A stretch of DNA of 64,000 nt from Chrysaora quinquecirrha (lineage: Eukaryota > Cnidaria > Scyphozoa > Semaeostomeae > Pelagiidae): assembly GCA_014526335.1 (NCBI GenBank), contig JACTAT010000052.1, forward strand, positions 3,404,000 through 3,467,999. Reading direction: 5' to 3'. Both the position numbers and the translations under genes were made by a program. Below the pieces are notes generated by a model. It made no database searches. It was not told where the DNA came from and worked only from the letters and a program-made list of their open reading frames with translations. Positions within the stretch are counted from its first letter, which is position 1. The number at the start of each line of letters is the position of its first letter. Shown piece by piece: positions 56,342 through 64,000 of the stretch.

Positions 56342-56478
56342 AGTAGACTCACTACATAAGTTCCACTACTTCACTAAATGTTGTTGTTGTTGTCTTCTAG
56401 AATCGCTCAGTGCGCTCTGTTTGTGTGACAAATCAAAGCAAGGGAGCGTAAACTAAAGACTAGAGTAGTGAGTCTACT
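56342..56478. mobile_element. 137-bp MITE with perfect 14-bp inverted ends
   Basis: Both ends read AGTAGACTCACTAC inward. The middle contains TTGTTGTTGTTGT and CGCTCAGTGCG. Part of the same sequence (CACTGAGCGAT..GTAGTGGGAC..GAGTGAGTCTAG) borders the palindrome at about 35790-35857. Confidence 0.8.
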
Positions 56479-56542
56479 TTTGAAAGGCTCAGATATGTTT
56501 TACAGTAAGGATGACTGGAATAATAGGATGTTCACCCAAGAT

Positions 56543-56740
56543 AACGTATGTGCAGTACAGCAGGGGTTGTGCAGTACAGCGGAGGATATCATCAGTACGG
56601 CTGAGGGATACCATGAGTACAGCGGTGGATGTTCAGTACAGGGGTGGGATGATATCCCTCTGCTGTACTGCAGAACCACCGCTTTACTCATAGGCTTTAC
56701 TGCACAACCACTGCTGTACTGCAGCACGTACGTTATGCGG
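56543..56740. repeat. CAGTACAGC foldback hairpin
   Basis: The left arm (ACGTATGTGCAGTACAGCAG, then GGTTGTGCAGTA..) and right arm (TACTGCACAACC.., CTGCTGTACTGCAGCACGTA) are inverted copies around a central GATATCATC/GATGATATC pair. Each arm holds several CAGTACAGC units. Not coding. Confidence 0.8.
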
Positions 56741-57109
56741 GGTTATGTTGAGAATCTTGAAGTGTTTTCCCCAAAAATCTGGTAATGTCGATTAACGATA
56801 ATTCTTCCGCCTTCGCAAGCAACCGAAGCCAGAATTGACATCAGAATTTCCAAATGATGATTTCGCAACCCTCGCAAATAACTTCCCTCTTATGAAACGC
56901 CCGAGGGAAGTAAATCACTGATTAATTTCTGTTAATACATCTTCTAATTATTTCGATTTATCCAAGTTTTCAGATGTTTGTGTTGCAAATGATGAAAATA
57001 TTTGGCAGATCCTCTCTAAGCTGTTTTGCAGCACTAATGAGATGAGAAGTTTTATCGCTTTAAACAGTTTCTATTTGGGTTGGGTATTCATGCCCTCTTA
57101 GGAAATAAG

Positions 57110-57965
57110 GGAACATGGCCATAATTAAAAGGGAACAAGAGAACATCGGGAAACAGGGATCAGGTAAAATCCTCCCTATCAGTCCACTTGACTATCAATC
57201 TGAAGAATATACATACAAAACAAGGGGATTTTCTCAAGGAAACATGTTACCCCCTAAATGGCCCTTATCAGTCCATGGCCCATGGATGGACGGGAGTGTC
57301 TTCCGGGGGGTACTTCATTGTTCAAGAGACTAGACGTGCCGCTCAGTTTTTCCAAACCACCGATAAATTCTGTTCCTCGCGGTACCCATGTATAGAAAAA
57401 ACAACGAAATTTTTTACCCATTTGTACCAATATCTCAGATGTTTGAACCGAGTTTAACGCCAGAGGCGGAAAGGCCTTTGCGCTGAAAAATAAAACGCAC
57501 TTTTTATCAGGCTTTTCAAAGCAATGCACGTCTAAAAGTTTTTATATAACTTTTTATGAAAAACCTTCGAGTTTTTGTAAGCATATTTTTCAGATTGATA
57601 TTTAAGCGGATTGAAGGGGAGGATTTTATCTGATCCCTGTTTCCCGGTGTTCACTTGTCCCCTTCCAATTTTGGCCAAGTTCCCTTGTTCCCTGGATACA
57701 TTTCGCGTGTTCTCATGTTTCCACGAACCCCTAAATGACCCCTATTGTTAGTTTTCTTCGATTTCCTGCATTACATATATGGGGATTTGCATAAAATCTC
57801 ACCAATGCTTGAAGAATTGCAGGGTAAAAAAACCCACTCATATGGGCAGCATATACCTGTATCCAAATTATCCCCGTACCCGTTCCCCCCAGGGGGGAGG
57901 GGGTTATGCGTTAAAACGTGATAGGAGGACCCTGTTTCCCGATGTTCACTTGTACCCTTTCAGTT
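57110..57965. repeat. Compound repeat with inverted GGGAAACAGGGATCAG blocks
   Basis: GGGAACAAGAGAACATCGGG..GGGAAACAGGGATCAG at 57130-57168 recurs inverted at about 57620-57700 and again as a partial copy at 57920-57955. The interior includes pyrimidine- and GGGG-rich segments. Looks like an inactive DNA element with a nested duplicate. Confidence 0.55.
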
Positions 57966-58671
57966 TAATGCTTCACCTTTTTTGAGCCCGCTCGCTTGGC
58001 TTTGCTAAGCCATCGCTCAGCGAAACCCGTGGGGCCTCTATTTGCTTAAATTCTTTGCGCCTTGAAGTTACTATACGATGGATGACCTTCATAATCACAC
58101 TTGGGCGGATTCAGGGTGCTAGGGTGCTCAAGCACCCTTAAAATTTTCAAAGATCTATATTTAGTATAACTGACTTGCGATTCCCATTTTGATAACTGGA
58201 ACTTGGCATCTTTGTCTTCGGGGGCTTAAGTCAATCATTTTCTCTTTTTGCAGTGACACAACGCCTCGCAACGTCATCATTTACTTTCTTGATTGATTGT
58301 TTTGCTTTTATTCTCATGAAAGGAAATTTTGATACGCTGCCTTGCAAAAGACCACATCGGCAGTGTTTTCTTTCTTGTCCGTCAAACGAATAACCGGACC
58401 AGAAGGACAATCAGGAACTAGAACCTTTGTTTGCGTGGTTCTTTCTCTTTGTTCTCTTAGGCATGACCTGAATTTTAGCGGGAGCCCCTACAGATTCAAA
58501 AGATAATTCGCAGGCCAATCATCTTTCTCTGAAAATGGCGCAGGCCAATCAAATGTGTTTTCTGCATGGTGCAGAATGGCGCAGGCCAATAGGAATGCTC
58601 AAACACTAATCTATTCATCAATGTTGCTGCTGCTGCATTACTCTTTGAAAGTGAAAAGCGCGCGGAAAGGC

Positions 58672-58820
58672 CGCCATTTTATTTAGATGTGTCAAAGCTG
58701 TCTAGGCTAGGCCCTATGTTATTGATGAAATTTGAAGTTTTAAAAGAATTAAATGAAATATTGAACGACAATTCAGTTAAAAAAGAAGAAAAGGAAGATC
58801 GACTGAATAAAATATGGTAA
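58672..58820 (+). other. Possible promoter and short first exon
   Basis: GGCCGCCATTTTATTT at about 58668 resembles a YY1-type promoter box. It is followed by a 33-codon open frame from an ATG at 58718 (MLLMKFEVLKELNEILND..) that ends in ATATGGTAATC, a possible GT donor. The helical, acidic sequence looks protein-like, but its phase does not fit the exon at 59215, and no partner exon was found. Confidence 0.25.
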
Positions 58821-59214
58821 TCTTTGAATCATGGTAGATTATTTAATGTACGATATCCCAACTAACAGTTTGACTAAGATATCTGAAATTTGGGAAGATT
58901 TTGCTCTTTGCATATTTTACAAGCTTTTTATTCCATGTCTTAAAAACCTTGCATTTTTGCTCCTTTTCAGGATGATTTTAACAATTTTTCCTATAATTAT
59001 AAAATCGCCTTGCAGAATTAAAAAGGGCGTTGCCCACCTTCTCCGGGGTTCTGAAGGGCGTGGTCACCAAAAATTTTGGGGCGACGCCCCGGACCCCTTC
59101 ATGGGCACCCGTAAATATTTACCCTGGATCCGTATGAAACTCGGTTCATATACATTCGTCGTTTCAGCTACTGAGAAGGTTACATGTATAACAAAGCAAT
59201 CTCTTATTTCCTAG

Positions 59215-59894
59215 ACGATTATGACGATTACAACGGCGGAAAGGATGAGACTAAAGAGGCGAACGCGACAACAAAGATGGGTGTGTATTATAACTAAATA
59301 AATGCTTTCCAGTTTCTCTACCATTTCTTAATGCTTTCTTTTCCTATAAAAACTTGGGCTAGAAGCAGTTTACTTGGGAGTGCTCACAGTGATTGAAAAG
59401 GAAAAGTAGCGCAGATAAGAGAGGCGGCTCGAATTATTGGGGTGACTCGTTTCCTTAAACTGGGTGAGATCTTTTCTGCTTTGGAAAAACTGGTAAAATG
59501 ACAGTAGGATTTTCTGAGAAATTAACCAAGGATTCCTCGTTATTCAATTCGGCACTTAAACAAGCACGAAGGGTTAGGTTTTCGCAACTAACTTCACTGT
59601 GAGCACCGCCCGTTAAACAGTTTGGAAACTTCATTAATTTATTTATTTCTAACAACCCTTTCAGGAGAAGCAAATGACCCTGCCCGAAAGGGTTACTACT
59701 ATTACCTCTATGGTGATCGTCGATTTTGCCGTAGACATTTCCGGAGACGGTACAGAACCTGCCTGCGAGAGCTCCGTTACTGCCGTCGAAGATTTCCGTT
59801 CCACTACCGTTCCCGTTGCCGCTACTACATCCTCCGCGGTCGTCGCTCAAGATCATTCCGCAGTCTGATTTGCTTGCGAAAAGTGAAGGGATAA
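59215..59894 (+). CDS. Unrecognised small precursor: acidic segment then Arg/Tyr/Cys-rich basic tail (5'-incomplete)
   Basis: Two exons with good splice sites (TTTCCTAG/59215-59280/GTGTGT and CCCTTTCAG/59665-59894) join in phase. The first encodes an acidic, Asn/Thr-containing stretch (DYDDYNGGKDETKEANATTK). The second continues GEANDPARKG and then about 65 residues with roughly 24 Arg, 8 Tyr and 5 Cys (GYYYYLYGDRRFCRRHF, RTCLRELRYCRRR, SRCRYYILRGRRS), ending LRKVKG. Acidic pro-region, dibasic ARKG junction and cationic Cys-containing tail are the layout of many secreted antimicrobial or other processed peptides. No specific family was recognised. The upstream exon with a signal peptide and start codon was not found (it must end in phase 1). 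The alternative frame across both exons and a minus-strand frame are also open, so coding status needs a transcript. Confidence 0.45.
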
Positions 59895-60484
59895 CTAACT
59901 GGAAAGTCCGAGGTCGGATGGACGCTGAATGAGAAGGACTAATATGAACATTATTGTCTGTTAATTTCTCAATAAATTGAGAATGCTGTAATTGATTTTT
60001 TCTAAATTATGCTGCACATGAAGGTTAAAATCAGTTGTATCGTTCGTTCGTAAAAATCTCTGCTGGAATTGCGTAATCTGCGTGCAGATTCTACGGAGGA
60101 GGGAAAGAGTTTGCACGCAGTACTCACGTGTGAAACTTGACGCGGAATAACTGTTAGCTGTGCGTGCGGATGCGTTATCAACTCTTACAAAATCTCGACA
60201 CACTATAGGGCCAAGGGGGGTATTTGCAAATATTTAAGAAGGGATACTCGTCATTTTGTTGGGATGGATTTGGCAAAATGTCTTTTTGTGCGATTTTTAA
60301 AATTAACAATTTGCTTGATTCAAAAACGACAATTTTTGGGACTAAAGAAAATCCTTTCGTTTTCGGAATTACTTCACTCTTGTCATTTTTTGGGCAGATG
60401 AAGAATATTTTATGAGCACCACTGTTCGAAATCTCCAGGAGTACCCCCATCCCCCGGGCTCAACACTGTGTAATTACATTAGTG
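59895..60484. other. Intergenic; no gene recognised
   Basis: Presumed 3' untranslated region of the preceding gene, then unremarkable AT-rich DNA. The open frames at 60178-60450 have no family features. Confidence 0.45.
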
Positions 60485-60920
60485 TATCCATGTATATATA
60501 AGTGGCATAGGCATACCACAATAGATGAATTCGAACCAGGACTGCATGATCAGAGAGTCAACAACGTTTCCACTGAGCTCAATGAGAGGGGGGCTTTGGG
60601 ATTTCACGGGTTGCGGGTTTGGCCGATTATGGCTTCGGGTTTTTCCAAAAAATCGTGCGGGTTTTCGGGTCAAGCATATTTAACGGGCAACGGGTTTTGC
60701 CATTTTTCTAGCCCGGGTTTCGGAAATTGTAGTAAAAATGTGCGGGTTTTCGGGTTTTCAACCTGACAAAGGATGTCAACGCGTAAACTTCTAAAAACAG
60801 TTGTCGAAACTAAGGTCATCCGGGTTTTCGGGTTTGTCCCAATTTTCTTCCGGGTTTTCGGGTTTTGATACCCCCAAAAGCCCCCCTTCAATGAAATCGC
60901 CGAGTAACTCTCTGAGTCAT
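60485..60920 (-). mobile_element. SINE copy split by a nested insertion
   Basis: The left part (about 60500-60585, GGCATACCACAATAGATG ... TTTCCACTGAGC) and the right part (60888-60920, TCAATGAAATCGCCGAGTAA) are contiguous in the intact units at 22195-23185. They are separated here by the 60586-60887 element. Confidence 0.8.
60586..60887. mobile_element. 302-bp element with GGGGGGCTTT ends and TCAATGA target duplication
   Basis: Inverted ends (GGGGGGCTTTGGG and its near complement CCCCAAAAGCCCCCC) enclose CGGGTTTTCGGG-rich DNA. The SINE sequence TCAATGA is present on both sides (60579-60585 and 60888-60894) but only once in intact SINE units, so it is a 7-8 bp target-site duplication, as for hAT-like transposons. 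The CGGTTTT-rich stretch near 885-960 may be a distant relative. Confidence 0.8.
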
Positions 60921-61048
60921 AAACATAAAAATCTTTGTTCATAAAAATCTTAAGTGCATAAAAATCTTTAAATAATGTTAGTTTCTAGGAAGCATATAAT
61001 GTATTGAATGTCAGAGTTAATGCACTATTTACAAGGAACGGTTTCTGG

Positions 61049-62292
61049 CTATAGAAGTTTGGCTGTTCCAAGCTTCTGCCTGCAAAAACTGCACGTGTGC
61101 TGTACATCTTTAAGGGGTGTTGTTAAAAAGGGGACACAGAACAGCGGAGGACAAATGAAACAGCACGCGATAGCTGATATGTACGTTGCTTTTCCAGTGA
61201 TGTATGAAATCGAAGTGACGGCCTAGGAAAAACAAAAAGTTGTTAAGATGGTTACACTGTAAGCATTGCAGTTTGAAGCTAGTTAGTTTGTTCTTCACAA
61301 TTTTCATTTGTTTGGTCGGGGTTCAGGCCTAGCCACGGTAGCGTCAAGACCAGGGTAGAGGTCTCGATTAGTTAACCTACTACTGAGAACTTAGCGATAG
61401 CGACTGGCGCTAAAACATCATTTGACCTTCACTTTGCCTTCATTTATCAGGTGAAGGTTTTGATGAAATGATGTATTGTCGTGTGACTAGTGTTAGGTGC
61501 TAGGATCAAAGATGATAAACTACCCAAATCAAAGCTCTATCCTAACTTGGACGTAACCGTTGCTAGAGCCCCGACCATACCAACTTGATTGTAAACAAGG
61601 GTGCTAGCAGCATCTCTAAACGGGTAGACTGCTGATTCATGTCAAGTTTCAAGAATCTGTCAGGTCTAAACGGAACGAGGTTGAAAAGCAGCTTAGACGT
61701 TTAGCGACCCTTTTAAGTTTGCCTCTTGTTCCACCGCTGTACAATAATAGTCTTTGCCAGACACCATAATTAGCGACACGCGACCCTAGCGACTTAGTCA
61801 CTTGAGCGTCGATCCCTATCCCATCCCTTGGGCATTTTCATAGAGTTTTTTTTTTAAATTTATCTGTGTCCAGTGTAAAGAGTCGAAAACAGTCACAGCG
61901 ACCTAAACACGGCCTTTTTTCTTACCTGCGTTCCACAAGCCGGACAGAAAGTGACCTGAGGCAAGGTGCCAAAGATTGGTTGTTGTTGTTGCTCTATTAC
62001 CATTGGCATCATCAATCCTGGTTGTTGTTGTTGTACATAATGATCCTCTTCTATTGGATGAATTCGAATGTCCGTCAGGTCTACATCGTCCAAATGGGCG
62101 TTCGCCTTTGAACAAGAATAAGACTATATAACCGAGGGCACTTCACTTTTACTCTGCGGACTGGCAGGTATGCTAGGTTGCGATTGCAACCCGGTCCTTC
62201 TTGTTATAGGGTCTTTAACAAACTGTTTCTGTTGTTTCTTGAGCAAATCTCTTCGATTTCTTGGGATTTCGATTGGATGAGTTTCGCTCAGT
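61049..62292 (-). CDS. LITAF-like (CDIP1/LITAF family) zinc-binding membrane protein
   Basis: The last exon (61222-61049, 57 codons plus stop) matches the C-terminal half of the LITAF domain: a hydrophobic ISAIACCFICPPLFCVPFL segment, then LKDVQHTCSFCRQKLGTAK with the second CxxC. The preceding exon (ends 61926, CGCAG/GTAAGA, phase 0) supplies the first CxxC (QVTFCPACGTQ) after a Gln-rich, His/Asp-rich N-terminal region (IRIHPIEEDHYVQQQQPGLM). Together they make the full zinc-ribbon with its membrane-inserted middle, found in proteins on the cytosolic face of late endosomes/lysosomes. Further upstream, in the same frame and after an acceptor at 62292, lies a protein-like stretch (ETHPIEIPRNRRDLLKKQ, KDPITRRTGLQSQPSIPASP), but a TAG at 62124-62126 separates it from the Gln-rich part. 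Nonsense change, sequence error, or a separate exon with an unrecognised junction. The start codon was not found. Confidence 0.8.
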
Positions 62293-63521
62293 CTGAAAAC
62301 AGTTGGAAATAACAGACACTGTTTCTCAATGCAAATAGTTGGAAAGAAGTAAAAATAAAAAGATAATCAGCATGTGCGCACAAAAATATGAACTCAAGAA
62401 AATATAGAAATGTGAAAATATGTATAAAAGGGAGACGGTTTTGCCATCGAAATATTGCAAATAAGAAAAGAAATATTAACATGAACAGTAGCCCTTGCCT
62501 TGAATTGATTTTTTACAGAGGAGCTCGCTAGAAGCAACTAACAAGACAAATTGCTATAGTGAAAACAGGCCCTTTTACTGGATATAGCAACCCTTGAGAT
62601 TCGTTGCCAGTCCGCCTCTGCAAGAAGAAACATAAAGCTAAGAATATGGTAAACCAAGCAGTAAGTATCGAGTTGTTTGTTATTCAGTTACTGCTGTTTT
62701 TGATGGTTTTGGCGTGCTTAAAGTGCTATTTCTTTAAAAAAGTGCTTCTCTTGATTACTGTCTGATAACACGCTCTGCACTCTCAGGCGCCAAATTGCCG
62801 CGAGGTTGGAACCTCATGCGACATAAAATAAGCGGAGAGACATTAGAATTTCAGGCAAAAACCTATAGGCAATCTCTTTGTCATTCCCCAGCCAACTGAA
62901 AGTCACAGCCAGGGTCGAAGTCTCTCAAATTCACCTACAGTACTTCGGAGATGTTAATGACTGGCGCTAAGCAAACAATTTCACCGTCGTCCCCTTCAAT
63001 TTAGCTTTCAGTTTTAGATAAAACACTGTAAAGAACTCTCACTATCGGCCATGCATAAAAACATCGTATATGAGCTATCAAGCCAAACACCCGCAATGCT
63101 TATGATTTTAGCGAGTCCTCTTCTCACAATATAAAAGTTGCCGCAATTGCTAGAGCAAGTCATTTGCAACATATGGGGGGGGGGGACGGGAGAGTCTTTA
63201 ATACCGGAACCACAAGGTTTGGTACTAGATTCCACCCAAATTGCAGGTAGAGGTACCACGTGATCCCAATTTTGGCCGAAGTAAACAATGTTAACATATG
63301 AATTGATAGAGCTGCAAGGCTCCATCCATTTTTCAGGGACTTTGGTACCAGGTTCTACCCTTATTTCAGAATTTGATACCAGGTACTACCCCCTGGCACC
63401 ATTGCACCATTACCCCGTCACCTCCCCCCCCCTCAAACTTGCCGCAAGGCAACAGCGACGGTACACAGGGACTCTGTATGCAAAATCCCTGGCGTATCTC
63501 TTTTTCATTTTTCTGTTATAG
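62293..63521. other. Intergenic or intronic; no gene recognised
   Basis: AT-rich. A TCTCTCAAATTCACCTACAG...GACTGGCGCTAA segment (about 62915-62970) is a diverged copy of 61354-61414 and resembles 31830-31850. A poly(G) run occurs at 63176-63186. First exons of the LITAF-like gene may lie here. Confidence 0.45.
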
Positions 63522-63683
63522 CTGCATTGTTACATTATTCAATTCCTCGTTAAGGTTTCTTCTGCGAAATGGTATGTCTCAAAAGACCATACTGCTGAAG
63601 GGCCAGACAGTTCGACACAGCCTGAAACGAAATCATTCGGTTTGAGACCGCAAAGAGCATTCTGTAAGCGTTGTGGGAAAGAG
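63522..63683 (+). CDS. Candidate internal exon of an unknown gene running off the window
   Basis: A strong acceptor (CATTTTTCTGTTATAG) and donor (GAGGTAAGTA) bound 162 bp open in phase 0, with in-frame stops just outside. The 54 codons read LHCYIIQFLVKVSSAKWYVS then a polar region (KDHTAEGPDSSTQPETKS) and RAFCKRCGKE, whose CxxC could start a zinc-binding segment. No family was recognised, and no neighbouring exon was identified. The codon-length multiple and clean splice sites are the only evidence. Confidence 0.35.
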
Positions 63684-64000
63684 GTAAGTATGCCCTTAGT
63701 ATGCTAAAAGTTTCAGCTATGAATGTTGCAGAGAAATGATATATTTAAGAGTTGCGTTATCATTATCAGATGTAAAGACCTTAAGCGTAAAGACCTAGAT
63801 TGTTTAAACATTACCTACGTTGGCAAAATAGACAAATGTGATTTTAACATAGTGTTGGTTGGAATTTTAAACAATTCGACTGTCTCTTTTGAATCGTTTT
63901 AAAAATCCAGAGATGGTGAAACACTGTCATTTTAAATTAATCGTCAAAGGAATTCAAATCCCGTGAGGGGGGGGGTAACACCCATATGTATGGGTACGGG
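63684..64000. other. Window end; nothing recognised
   Basis: AT-rich, possibly intronic to the gene of the preceding candidate exon. A poly(G) run occurs near 63967-63975. Confidence 0.4.

Noticed and set aside
56468..56785. 105-codon frame after the syntrophin gene
   Set aside because: Lies within the CAGTACAGC foldback; both strands are open because the sequence is its own inverted copy.
58831..59214. 127-codon frame before the acidic/basic precursor
   Set aside because: It runs through a GGGCGACGCCCCGG-type repeat and in-frame intron-like DNA; no signal peptide or phase match to the exon at 59215.
1..64000. CRISPR arrays, operons, ribosome binding sites
   Set aside because: The window is animal nuclear DNA; the direct repeats seen are minisatellites and transposon-derived arrays without unique spacers.

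Overview
This is animal nuclear DNA, AT-rich and intron-rich, most likely from a cnidarian (coral or sea anemone). The taxon is an inference. It rests on two small intronless rhodopsin-type GPCR genes, conserved animal genes split into many short exons, a single TRF-type telomere gene, and very many small inverted-repeat elements and tRNA-derived SINEs. No prokaryotic, viral or organellar gene was seen. Exon joins were made by eye from GT..AG sites, reading phase and family similarity; no transcript data were used.

Layout. 1-8 kb: two paralogous intronless GPCR genes, tail to tail (2546-3553 +, 7003-7944 -). Between them lie a minisatellite-bearing inverted-repeat element and about eight tandem units that look like decayed copies of the second receptor's own 3' end. 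8-10.3 kb holds no recognisable gene. 10.7-15.3 kb (-): exons of a coiled-coil protein that starts with a signal peptide. Its start codon is about 40 bp from the likely start of EDEM2 (15.4-28.6 kb, +), an ER-degradation mannosidase-like gene with 13 exons and two apparent reading-frame breaks. 29.1-35.0 kb (-): an inositol monophosphatase with one expected exon not found. 35.9-37.7 kb: a 1.8-kb palindrome built from 22/85-bp higher-order repeats. 38.2-40.3 kb (+): a membrane-anchored ML (lipid-binding) domain protein. 40.7-48.7 kb (+): a complete telomere-repeat-binding factor with TRFH and telobox Myb domains. 49.6-53.6 kb (+): a complete syntrophin. 53.6-59.2 kb: repeats and no confident gene. 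59.2-59.9 kb (+): the last two exons of an unrecognised precursor with an acidic segment followed by an Arg/Tyr/Cys-rich basic tail. 61.0-62.3 kb (-): a LITAF-like zinc-binding membrane protein with an in-frame stop in its upstream part. 63.5-63.7 kb (+): an isolated candidate exon.

These are independent housekeeping and signalling genes, not a pathway. The only pair with a structural link is the head-to-head coiled-coil/EDEM2 pair, where both products appear to enter the ER. Introns and intergenic DNA are filled by several families of non-autonomous elements: TA-flanked elements with TACAC-type ends, a TTAA-flanked one, a GGCCTGGCTAAACTAGGAGAC family, a long Tc1-like foldback, and three or more tRNA-derived SINE families. 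The best leads for something undescribed are the acidic/basic precursor at 59.2-59.9 kb, the membrane-anchored ML protein, the EDEM2/coiled-coil divergent pair, and the GPCR 3'-end array.
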